Both the position numbers and the translations under genes were made by a program. The notes beneath the pieces were generated by a model. It was not told where the DNA came from and searched no databases. It saw nothing but the letters and a program-made list of their open reading frames with translations. Below are positions 50,876 to 58,185 of a DNA stretch of 64,000 nucleotides, piece by piece (positions within the stretch are counted from its first letter, which is position 1; each line of letters starts with the position of its first letter). This DNA is from Streptomyces sp. NRRL F-2664 (GTDB lineage: Bacteria; Actinomycetota; Actinomycetes; Streptomycetales; Streptomycetaceae), in NCBI RefSeq assembly GCF_000719345.1, contig NZ_JOFX01000011.1, positions 1-64,000 of the forward strand, read 5' to 3'.

Positions 50876-53623
50876 CTAGGGGGCCGCCGTGGCGGACGGG
50901 TCGAGGTCGACCGGCAGGGACTGCCGGCCGGGGATGTTCAGCTTGCGGTAGACCCGGGTGAGGTGCTGTTCGACGGTGCTCACGGTGATGTAGAGCTTCC
51001 CGGCGATCTCCCGGTTGGTGTGGCCGTGCACGGCCAGCAGCGCCACCCGCCGTTCCGACTCGCTGAGGCTCGCCACCAGGGCGGCGTCCGGGCCCTGGGC
51101 GCCGCCGCGTTCGCCGGGGGGGCACTCGGTGTGGCCGGGGAGGATCCGCTCGCGCAGGGCGTCCGCTCCGCAGTTCTTCGCGAGGTGCCAGGCCTTGCGC
51201 TGGACCAGGGCGGCCCGGGCCGGTTCTCCCGCCTCGCGCAGCGCCTGCCCGAAGTCGGCCATGGCGCGCGCCAGTTCGTACGCGTCCCCCGAGCGCTGGA
51301 GTTCGTCGACGGCCCTGGCCAGCACCGCCTGGCGTTCCCGGGGCTCGCGCAGGGCCGCGCGCAGCCGCAGGGAGGTGCCGCGCACCCACGGATCGGCGGC
51401 GTCGCGGGTGGTGAGCTGGTCGGCGAGGAAGCGCTCCGCCTGTCGGGTCTCCCCCAGCCGGAGCAGGGCCTCGGCGGCGTCGGTGCGCCAGGGCAGCACC
51501 CTGGGGCGGTCCAGGCCCCAGCGCCGGGAGTGCCGGCCGATGTCCAGGAAGTCGCCCAGGGCGGCGTGGAAGCGGTTCGTCGCCAGGGCGTGGTGGCCCC
51601 TGGCGCGCAGGTGTGCCAGGACGTGCACCCCGGCGGCGGTCCCCGTCGGGACGGGCCGGGCCAGGACGGCCGCCGCCTCGTCCAGCCGGCCCGACGCGGT
51701 CAGGGCCCGGGCCAGGGTGCCGGCCACCGCGCCGAGCTGGGCGCTCGTACCGCGGGCCGGTGCCGCGCGCAGAGCCCCCCGGGCCGTTTCCACCGCGCCC
51801 GTCAGGTCGCCGAGGCGCAGCCGGGCCTCGGCGGCGAGGCCCGCGAAGACGGCCAGCCAGCCGGGGGCGCCGCGCCGGGCCGCCTGCCGGGCGAACTCCT
51901 CGCACCAGGGCAGGGCCCGGCCCGCGCCGTCCAGGTGGAGCAGGGTGCGCAGCGCCTGCGCCACCGCTTCGACGGTGCCCTCGGCGAGCGCGGCGCCCCG
52001 CAGGAACAGCTCCGCCGAACGGGCGGCGCAGGCCTCCTCCGCCTCGGCGGGGAGCGCCCACAGGGCCGCCGGATGGCCGGCGGTACCGGCCGCCCCGACG
52101 GCGGGGTTCCCGGCGGACTCCGTCGGGGTGCCGCGGTGGCCGGCGGCCCACCGCGGGAACGCCGACAGGCCGTCCAGCGGGTCGCCGGCGGGGAGGCGGC
52201 CGTGGCGGGTGCCGTCGGGCCGGGAGTCGTCGGCGGCGAGTCGTTCCAGTACGTCGGCGGACTCGTCAATGCGGCCCTGGGCGGCCAGTGCCCTGGCCAG
52301 GGGGGCGAGGGCCGGCGGTCCGAGCCGGCCGGCGGCCGCGGCGGCCAGCGGGGCCGCGAGGTGCTGCTCGGCGGCCGCCGGGTCGGTGCGGGCCAGGACG
52401 ACACCGAGCCTGATGTCCACCTCGGCGCGGGTTGCTTCGTCCGGGCAGGCCTCGTGGGCGAGCCGCAGGAGGGCCGTGGCCCGGTCGGGATCGCCCTGCG
52501 CAAGGTGCTGCTCGGCGGCCGCGCGCAGCACGGCAAGGGACCACTCGGGGCGGATGTCGCGGGCGGCGAGGAGGTGGCCGGCGACCTCGGTGTCGGGTGC
52601 GCCCGAGGCGCGCGCCAGCTGGGCGGCCTCGGTGTGCAGGGCCGACCGGGCGGCCGGTGCCAGCCGGTCCAGTACGGCGGCCCGGGCGGCCGGGTGGCGC
52701 AGTCCCTGCTGCCCGCCCCCTCCGGCCCGTCCGTCCTGCGCGCGGGGGCCGGGCGGGCCGTCGGCGGCGAGCAGCCCGGCGTCCTCCAGGGCGGCGAGGG
52801 CGCGTACGACGGTGCTCTCGTCGGCTCCGCTCAGCCGCGCGAGGTGTGCGGGCGCGGGCGGCCCGTCCAGTACGGCGAGCGCCGCACCGAGGTGGGCGGT
52901 GGCGGGTCCGCAGCGGTGCAGGCAGGTGAGGACGGCCTGGGCGTAGGCGTCGCCCGGCCGGGCTCCTGGGTCCTGGAGCAGGGCCCGCAGCAGCAGCGGG
53001 TTGCCGCCGCTGGCCTCGTGCAGCAGGGCGGCCTCCGCCCCGGTGCGGTCGGGCAGCAGGGTGCGGACGGCGTCCTGGGTGAGCCGCCCGAGGCGCAGGC
53101 GGACGAAGTGGGGCAGGCGCAGCAGCTCGGTGCGCAGGTGCGGGTCGGTGTCGGGTTCGTGCGGCGAGGCCGCCAGGGCCAGCAGGACGGGGGCGCGGCG
53201 GGTCTCGCCCGCGAGGTGGAGCAGGTGGCGGCCGGAGGGAGCGTCGACGTGGTGGAGGTCGTCCACGCAGACCACGACGGGTGCGGTGGTGCTCAGTGCG
53301 CGGACGGCGACGGTGAAGTCCCGCAGGACCAGGGGGCCTTCGGCATCGTCCGCCGGCTGGGGCAGCGGCAGTGCTCCGCCCGGTGCGTCGGCGGCGAGCC
53401 GGCGCAGGACCTCCAGCCGGCGGCCGCGGCCGGCGGCGGAGCCGGCGGCCCGCAGGACGAGGGCGCCGCGGTCCTCGGCGTGGGCGGCGGCCGCTTCCAG
53501 GAATTCGCTCTTTCCGCAGCCGACCGCCCCTTCGACGAGGAGCAGTCCGCCCTTTCCTTCGGCGCAGCCGTCGAGCAGCGCTTTCCATGAGGACATTTCC
53601 TCGGCACGGCGGAACGGCAGCAT
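50876..53623 (-). CDS. LAL-type LuxR-family regulator (second)
   Basis: 915 residues from ATG 53623, preceded by a GGGGG RBS; the in-frame extension to 53731 is not needed. P-loop EGAVGCGKSEFLEAA near 30, Walker B VVVCVDDLHHVD, long helical repeat region, and C-terminal LuxR helix-turn-helix (LSESERRVALLAVHGHTNRE, then STVEQHLTRVYRKLN). Paralogous in layout to 45590 but diverged. A 170-bp relatively AT-rich region upstream (53624-53793) should contain its promoter. Confidence 0.9.
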   Translation of the reverse strand: MLPFRRAEEMSSWKALLDGCAEGKGGLLLVEGAVGCGKSEFLEAAAAHAEDRGALVLRAAGSAAGRGRRLEVLRRLAADAPGGALPLPQPADDAEGPLVLRDFTVAVRALSTTAPVVVCVDDLHHVDAPSGRHLLHLAGETRRAPVLLALAASPHEPDTDPHLRTELLRLPHFVRLRLGRLTQDAVRTLLPDRTGAEAALLHEASGGNPLLLRALLQDPGARPGDAYAQAVLTCLHRCGPATAHLGAALAVLDGPPAPAHLARLSGADESTVVRALAALEDAGLLAADGPPGPRAQDGRAGGGGQQGLRHPAARAAVLDRLAPAARSALHTEAAQLARASGAPDTEVAGHLLAARDIRPEWSLAVLRAAAEQHLAQGDPDRATALLRLAHEACPDEATRAEVDIRLGVVLARTDPAAAEQHLAAPLAAAAAGRLGPPALAPLARALAAQGRIDESADVLERLAADDSRPDGTRHGRLPAGDPLDGLSAFPRWAAGHRGTPTESAGNPAVGAAGTAGHPAALWALPAEAEEACAARSAELFLRGAALAEGTVEAVAQALRTLLHLDGAGRALPWCEEFARQAARRGAPGWLAVFAGLAAEARLRLGDLTGAVETARGALRAAPARGTSAQLGAVAGTLARALTASGRLDEAAAVLARPVPTGTAAGVHVLAHLRARGHHALATNRFHAALGDFLDIGRHSRRWGLDRPRVLPWRTDAAEALLRLGETRQAERFLADQLTTRDAADPWVRGTSLRLRAALREPRERQAVLARAVDELQRSGDAYELARAMADFGQALREAGEPARAALVQRKAWHLAKNCGADALRERILPGHTECPPGERGGAQGPDAALVASLSESERRVALLAVHGHTNREIAGKLYITVSTVEQHLTRVYRKLNIPGRQSLPVDLDPSATAAP

Positions 53624-53793
53624 GAAAATCCCCCAGGATCCCCGTTCCGGATATACGCAGTATTCGAGGATTCGGCAGGCGAAAAACGACCACGAATACC
53701 GGACTCGGGTGTTCGAGCGTGGAACGAGCAAGAATTCCCGGTCAGTCTAGGGGCCGGATCCGCACCCGGGGGGTGTCCGGAAGTTGCCTGGCA

Positions 53794-54639
53794 TCAATCC
53801 CCGCGGCCGGCGGCGGGGAAGATCCGGCGGGGGATATTCCGCGGGTGGCCGGGCCGCTGCCACTCGCGGGGATAGCCGACGGAGACCTCCTCGAAGCGCA
53901 CGCCGTCGTACCAGGTGGTGCGCGGGATGTGCAGGTGGCCGTAGACGACGGCGGCGGCCCGGAAGCGGAGGTGCCAGTCGGCGGTGAGCCCGGTACCGCA
54001 CCACTGCGCGAACTCGGGGTGGCGCAGGACGTCCGTCGGGGCACGGACCAGCGGGAAGTGGTTGACGAGGACCGTGCGCAGGTCGGGTCCGCACGCGGCC
54101 AGCCGCTGCTCGGTGGCGGCGACCCGGGCCCGGCACCAGGCCTGGCGGGAGGCGTAGGGGTCGGGGTGCAGCATGAACTCGTCGGAGCAGACCACCCCGG
54201 CCTCGTAGGCCTGTTCCAGGGCCTGTTCCCTGGTGGCGGCGGTGGGCGTGCGGAAGCTGTAGTCGTACAGCAGGAACAGCGGAGCCACGACGAGGGGGCC
54301 GCCCGGGCCCGTCCAGACGGGATAGGGGTCCTCGGGCGTGTGGACGCCGAAGGAGCGGCAGATCTCGACGAGCCGCCGGTAGCGGGCCTCCCCGCGCAGG
54401 GGCTCGGGGTCGTCCCGGACGGTCCACAGTTCGTGGTTCCCCGGCGCCCACACCACGGTGGCGTACCGCCGGGTGAGGAGGTCGAGCACCCACCGGAGAT
54501 CGTCGAGCGACTCGCTCACGTCGCCGGCCACGATGAGCCAGTCGGCGGGACTGTCGGGATAGAGGTCCTCGACGATCCGGCGGTTCTCCGGGAATCCGAC
54601 ATGGAGGTCGCTGATACCCATGAGGTTTCCGTGCGGCAT
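53794..54639 (-). CDS. Calcineurin-like metallophosphoesterase, PptH-like by context
   Basis: 281 residues. The five metal-binding blocks are visible: GISDLHVG, VAGDVSE, APGNHELW, VNHFP and VYGHLHIPR. ATG 54639 (MPHGN) is chosen; GTG 54675 and ATG 54619 are possible. It is divergent from a phosphopantetheinyl transferase at 54932. In Mycobacterium tuberculosis the neighbouring PptT and PptH respectively attach and remove phosphopantetheine; a similar opposing pair is inferred here but not shown by sequence alone. Confidence 0.8.
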   Translation of the reverse strand: MPHGNLMGISDLHVGFPENRRIVEDLYPDSPADWLIVAGDVSESLDDLRWVLDLLTRRYATVVWAPGNHELWTVRDDPEPLRGEARYRRLVEICRSFGVHTPEDPYPVWTGPGGPLVVAPLFLLYDYSFRTPTAATREQALEQAYEAGVVCSDEFMLHPDPYASRQAWCRARVAATEQRLAACGPDLRTVLVNHFPLVRAPTDVLRHPEFAQWCGTGLTADWHLRFRAAAVVYGHLHIPRTTWYDGVRFEEVSVGYPREWQRPGHPRNIPRRIFPAAGRGD

Positions 54640-54723
54640 TCCGCGAGTGTGCCCGACCGGCGCGTTCCCGAACACCCCTTATCCGCCCCTCAATTGGGCT
54701 CACCGAACCCCTGTGCGGGCGCA

Positions 54724-54741
54724 TGGCAGGGGGATGGCAAT
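54724..54741 (+). promoter_or_regulatory. SARP-like heptamer direct repeat
   Basis: TGGCAGG (54724-54730), 4 bp, TGGCAAT (54735-54741): same heptamer family and 11-bp pitch as the repeats at 50727-50784, in the 292-bp divergent region (54640-54931), oriented toward the transferase gene at 54932. A lone TGGCAGC occurs at 54798. Candidate SARP target. Confidence 0.45.
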
Positions 54742-54931
54742 GCCGGGGCGGCCGACTGCCTGCGGACGGGCAGGCGGCGGGCCGGCGGGCCGGCGGATGG
54801 CAGCGGTCTGGGAGGAAACCGCCCCGTGGCCGGGTGCGTCCGGTTGACCTGCGCCTTCGACGCTGGCCGGACGGGCGCGGCGGCGTGACCGTGGGAGTCG
54901 TCCGACCGGAACAGCGACCCGAGGGAACACC

Positions 54932-55660
54932 GTGCTCACGAAGCTCCTGCCCGCGAACGTCGCGACCGCCGAAGCCACCACCGACCCCGCCGACGTCTTC
55001 CTCTACCCGGAGGAGGAGCACCTCGTCCGCAACGCCGTACCCAAGCGGCGTCTGGAGTTCGGCACCGTCAGGTGGTGCGCCCGCCGTGCCATGGGAGAGC
55101 TGGGGCTGCCCCCGGCCCCCGTGGTGCCGGGCCGGCGCGGTGTCCCGCAGTGGGCGCCGTCGGTCGTCGGGTCGATGACCCACTGCGCCGGCTTCCGGGG
55201 CGCGGCCCTCGCCCGCGCCGCCGAGTTCGCCTCCGTCGGGGTGGACGCGGAACCCAACGCCCCCATGCCGGACGGGGTGCTCGGCTCGATCGCCCTGCCC
55301 CGGGAGCTGGACCAGGTCGCGGCGCTGGAGCGGAGCGCCCCCGGTGTGGCCTGGGACCGGCTGCTCTTCAGCATCAAGGAGGCGGTGTACAAGACGTGGT
55401 TCCCCCTGACGGGCCAGGAACTCGACTTCACCGACGCCCTGGTGAGCGTGGACCCGGGGCGGGGGACCTTCCACGCCCGGCTGCTGCCGGACCCCCGGAC
55501 CCTCTCCCCGGCCGGGCCGACCGCGTTCGACGGTCGCTGGTCCGCGGAGCGGGGCGTACTGCTGAGCGCCATAGCGGTGCCTGCCGACCGGCTCGCCGCC
55601 GTCGGCGCTCCGGTACGCGGAAGCGCTCCCCGCATCTGCCGTGCGGGGAGCGCTTCGTGA
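54932..55660 (+). CDS. 4'-Phosphopantetheinyl transferase, EntD/PptT-like
   Basis: 242 residues from GTG 54932 (GAGGGA upstream). VPQWAPSVVGSMTHC, ASVGVDAEPN (Mg/CoA-binding Asp and Glu) and LLFSIKEAVYKTW (WxxKEAxxK-type motif) are the family signatures; length and layout match the EntD/PptT branch. It would convert apo carrier proteins to holo form and may serve the PKS ACPs of this window. Its last codons form half of a long stem-loop. Confidence 0.9.
   Translation: MLTKLLPANVATAEATTDPADVFLYPEEEHLVRNAVPKRRLEFGTVRWCARRAMGELGLPPAPVVPGRRGVPQWAPSVVGSMTHCAGFRGAALARAAEFASVGVDAEPNAPMPDGVLGSIALPRELDQVAALERSAPGVAWDRLLFSIKEAVYKTWFPLTGQELDFTDALVSVDPGRGTFHARLLPDPRTLSPAGPTAFDGRWSAERGVLLSAIAVPADRLAAVGAPVRGSAPRICRAGSAS
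55620..55656 (+). terminator. 15-bp perfect hairpin inside the 3' end of the transferase gene
   Basis: GAAGCGCTCCCCGCA (55620-55634) and TGCGGGGAGCGCTTC (55642-55656) are perfectly complementary with a 7-nt loop; the stop codon lies at 55658-55660. The final residues of the protein are thus encoded by the stem. Likely a shared terminator for this gene and the convergent 55682-55885 gene. Confidence 0.75.
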
Positions 55661-55681
55661 ACCGCGGGAGGCGACCTCAGA

Positions 55682-55885
55682 TCACGTCCACTGGTCGTCC
55701 TCGGGCTTGGCTCCGGCGCCAGTACCGGTACCGCTGTCGGTGTCGGCCAGGCGGGCGGTGACGGAGGACTCGGCGGAAGCGCCGGACACGACCGGTCCCG
55801 ACATGAGCTGAACCCCCACCGCCATTACCACACCCGCCACCGCAGTCAAGCAAATCGAGAAGACCTTAACGGAAACTGTTCTCAC
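55682..55885 (-). CDS. Small secreted peptide precursor, uncharacterised
   Basis: 67 residues from GTG 55885, with GGGGGAAG just upstream. A hydrophobic segment (VFSICLTAVAGVVMAVGVQL) and ASA before Glu-39 suggest a signal peptide and a mature chain of about 29 residues, Ser/Thr/Gly/Asp-rich and ending PEDDQWT. It is divergent (169 bp) from a LuxR-type regulator with a TTA codon, and converges on a phosphopantetheinyl transferase. No Cys, so no lanthipeptide-like core. A signalling peptide for the adjacent regulator is conceivable. Confidence 0.55.
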   Translation of the reverse strand: MRTVSVKVFSICLTAVAGVVMAVGVQLMSGPVVSGASAESSVTARLADTDSGTGTGAGAKPEDDQWT

Positions 55886-55990
55886 GACTTCCCCCAGTCG
55901 AAGATCGAGATCTACTCACCCGAACCGCCGGCCACTTCCGGCTCAGCGGCTCGGTTGATGGGAACAGAGTGCTGGCTCTCGATCAATCCC

Positions 55991-56020
55991 GCCAAGGGCG
56001 GTACGTTGGCGTAAAGTTAC
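55991..56020. promoter_or_regulatory. Dyads upstream of the 56055 regulator
   Basis: GCCAA (55991-55995) and TTGGC (56006-56010) form an inverted repeat, followed directly by GTAA-AG-TTAC (56011-56020). They lie 35-64 bp before the regulator start in the divergent region with the small peptide gene. Position suits an autoregulatory site; not matched to a known operator. Confidence 0.35.
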
Positions 56021-56054
56021 GTGGCAGCAATTACACCAATCAGCGGGGGCTGAC

Positions 56055-57086
56055 ATGTTTACTGGGGAGGGCTCGGATTCGGGGTTCGCCGAGCTGGACG
56101 ACGTCAGTGCTGCGGCATACGGCCTCGCCGTCGAGTACGGCCGCTTCGAACGGGAACGGATCGCCGCACAGCTGTCGCTGTCGGCCGAGGAGATCGCCCG
56201 CGTCGAGCAGGTGCTGAGCGGGGTCCGCCTGTTACAGGCGATGCCGGGCAACCCCTGCGAACTGACCCCCGTCACGCCCGACGTCGCGGCCGCGTCCCTG
56301 GTCGCACCCGCCGAGCGGCACATACGGGACCTCCAGCAGGCGGTCACGGACGTCCGGGCGAAGCTGCTGTCCCTCACCCCCCTGTACTTCGAGGGCCGCC
56401 GGGTCCGCAACCGGCTGGAGGCGTTCGACGTCATCACCGACGTCTCCCGGATCCAGTCGATGCTCAACCACCTCACCCAGAGCTGCCAGAGCGAGATGCT
56501 GACCGTCCAGCCGGGCGGCGCGCGCCCCGCCTACGCGCTGGCCCAGGCCCGGGAGTCCGCGCTGACGACCCTCTCGCGCGGGGTCCGGATCCGGACCATC
56601 TACCAGCACACCGCCCGCAACGACCTGCCGACCCGCAGCTATGTGCGCGAGGTCAGCGAGCAGGGTGCGGAGATCCGCACCGCCGACGAGGTCATCGACC
56701 GGCTGATCATCTACGACCGGGAGGTCGCCTTCCTGCCGGAACGGTCCGCGGGCGACCGCACCCCCGGTGCGGCGATCGTGCGCGAGCCCACCCTGGTGGC
56801 CTTCCTCTGCTCGGTCTTCGAGTACCTGTGGGACGGGGCGAGCCCCTACATGGTGGAGTCCCAGCGCTCCCCCGCCTCCTCCGACGAGCTGAAGTGGTCG
56901 ATCATCCGCCTGATGACCAAGGGCTACAAGGACGAGATGGTCGCGCGGCGGCTCGGCATGTCCGTGCGCACCTGCCGCCGCCACATCGCCGAGATCACCG
57001 AGGAGCTGGAGGCCACCAGCCGCTTCCAGGCCGGCTACAACGCCGCTCGGCAGGAGATGCTCGCCGGGGGCCCGGCGCCCTCCTAG
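56055..57086 (+). CDS. LuxR-type helix-turn-helix regulator, TrmB-like layout, TTA-containing
   Basis: 343 residues. N-terminal helical segment (LAVEYGRFERERIAAQLSLS, a winged-helix-like region), a middle part resembling a degenerate phospholipase-D/TrmB effector domain (IRTIYQHTARNDLPTRSYV), and a C-terminal LuxR-like helix-turn-helix (IRLMTKGYKDEMVARRLG, then MSVRTCRRHIAEITEEL). Codon 60 is TTA (56232-56234), a bldA mark. Stop is shared with the opposite-strand transferase through CTAG. May control the small peptide gene and the adjacent PKS operon. Confidence 0.85.
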   Translation: MFTGEGSDSGFAELDDVSAAAYGLAVEYGRFERERIAAQLSLSAEEIARVEQVLSGVRLLQAMPGNPCELTPVTPDVAAASLVAPAERHIRDLQQAVTDVRAKLLSLTPLYFEGRRVRNRLEAFDVITDVSRIQSMLNHLTQSCQSEMLTVQPGGARPAYALAQARESALTTLSRGVRIRTIYQHTARNDLPTRSYVREVSEQGAEIRTADEVIDRLIIYDREVAFLPERSAGDRTPGAAIVREPTLVAFLCSVFEYLWDGASPYMVESQRSPASSDELKWSIIRLMTKGYKDEMVARRLGMSVRTCRRHIAEITEELEATSRFQAGYNAARQEMLAGGPAPS

Positions 57087-57952
57087 GGCGCGGCCCGGGG
57101 GGTGTCCGGTTCCCCGTCGAGCGCCTCCGTGATGGCGTCCACGCAGTCCTGGTCGAGCATGGTGGTGACGTGGGCGTCCTGGAGGCGGCCGAAGCCCGCG
57201 TCGTACACCGCCGCGCTCACCACGTAGCGGTCGGCGACCGGGAAGGTACGGAAGATCCACTCGTCCCCCGTCCCGGCGGTGCCGTCGGGACGCAGGACCC
57301 GCACGGCCCGGCCGTCCGGGCCGAAGCCGAACTCGGTGAACCGGAACTGCATGCCCTGCCCGATCGCCTTGCTGTAGGCCTCCTTGAGCGTCCACAGCCG
57401 CACCAGGGCGTCGTTGCGCTGCCGTTCCGGCATCCCCGACAGCAGCACCGACTCGTACGGCGTACAGATGTGCCGGCCCAGTCCGCTGCCGTGCATCTCG
57501 CGGTCGGCCCGCTCCGCGTCCACCCCGATCAGCCCGCAGGTCGTCAGGCCCACGAGCAGCAGGTCGTCGGTGTGGCTGAGGCTGATGTCGATCTGGTCGC
57601 AGCCGCGCAGGTAGGGGCGCCCGGTCGGCCCGTAGGCCAGTTCCAGGTCGGCGGGGTCGCTGTCGAGGACCGCGCCCGCCGCGTGTTTGAGGAGCATCCG
57701 GGAGGCGATGTAGCGGCCCCGGACATCGGCGTGCGTCAGGTCGAGGTAGCGCGTCCAGTCACGGCCGAGCAGCTCGCGCAGCCCGTCGCCGGAGGGCACG
57801 ACCGGCTGCAGGTCCCTCAGCCACGCATAGACCAGGGCGGTCCCGTGGGCGGCCAGGTCGTCCCGTACCCGGTCCCACGAATCGCCTCCCGGTACCACGG
57901 CGACGGGCTCACCGAGCGGCGGGCCGAGCGAGGGGCTGCCGGGGGCGGTCAT
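57083..57952 (-). CDS. 4'-Phosphopantetheinyl transferase, Sfp-type
   Basis: 289 residues. Motifs: LAYGPTGRPYL (P1-like), DISLSHTDDLLLVGL, IGVDAERADRE (Mg-binding) and RLWTLKEAYSKAIGQG (CoA/ACP-binding). ATG overlaps the stop of the ACP gene (ATGA). As last gene of the right-hand PKS operon it probably primes the operon's discrete ACP and the ACP domain of the PKS. It is distinct in sequence from the EntD-like enzyme at 54932. Confidence 0.92.
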   Translation of the reverse strand: MTAPGSPSLGPPLGEPVAVVPGGDSWDRVRDDLAAHGTALVYAWLRDLQPVVPSGDGLRELLGRDWTRYLDLTHADVRGRYIASRMLLKHAAGAVLDSDPADLELAYGPTGRPYLRGCDQIDISLSHTDDLLLVGLTTCGLIGVDAERADREMHGSGLGRHICTPYESVLLSGMPERQRNDALVRLWTLKEAYSKAIGQGMQFRFTEFGFGPDGRAVRVLRPDGTAGTGDEWIFRTFPVADRYVVSAAVYDAGFGRLQDAHVTTMLDQDCVDAITEALDGEPDTPRAAP

Positions 57953-58185
57953 CCGTACTCCTTCACGAGGGTGTGGACCTCCCGGAGACTGCGCGCCTCC
58001 AGCAGGCGGTGTACCGGTACCCGGTGGCCGGACTCCTCCAGGAGCGCCACCAGGCGGAGCAGGTTCAGCGAGTCCCAGCCGGGCAGGTCCGTGAGCGCCG
58101 TGTCCGCGCCGTCGGGGAGCGCCAGGTCCAGTGCGAGGTCGTCACGGACCGTCCGCAGGAACACGTCGAGGCTACCGAGGCCCAT
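57949..58185 (-). CDS. Discrete acyl carrier protein
   Basis: 78 residues, acidic, four-helix ACP pattern with the phosphopantetheine Ser in LPGWDSLNLLRLVALLEE (about residues 34-51). Lies between the FkbH-like and Sfp-type genes, overlapping both (14 and 4 bp). The natural role is to carry the three-carbon unit formed by the FkbH-like protein. Confidence 0.92.
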   Translation of the reverse strand: MGLGSLDVFLRTVRDDLALDLALPDGADTALTDLPGWDSLNLLRLVALLEESGHRVPVHRLLEARSLREVHTLVKEYG

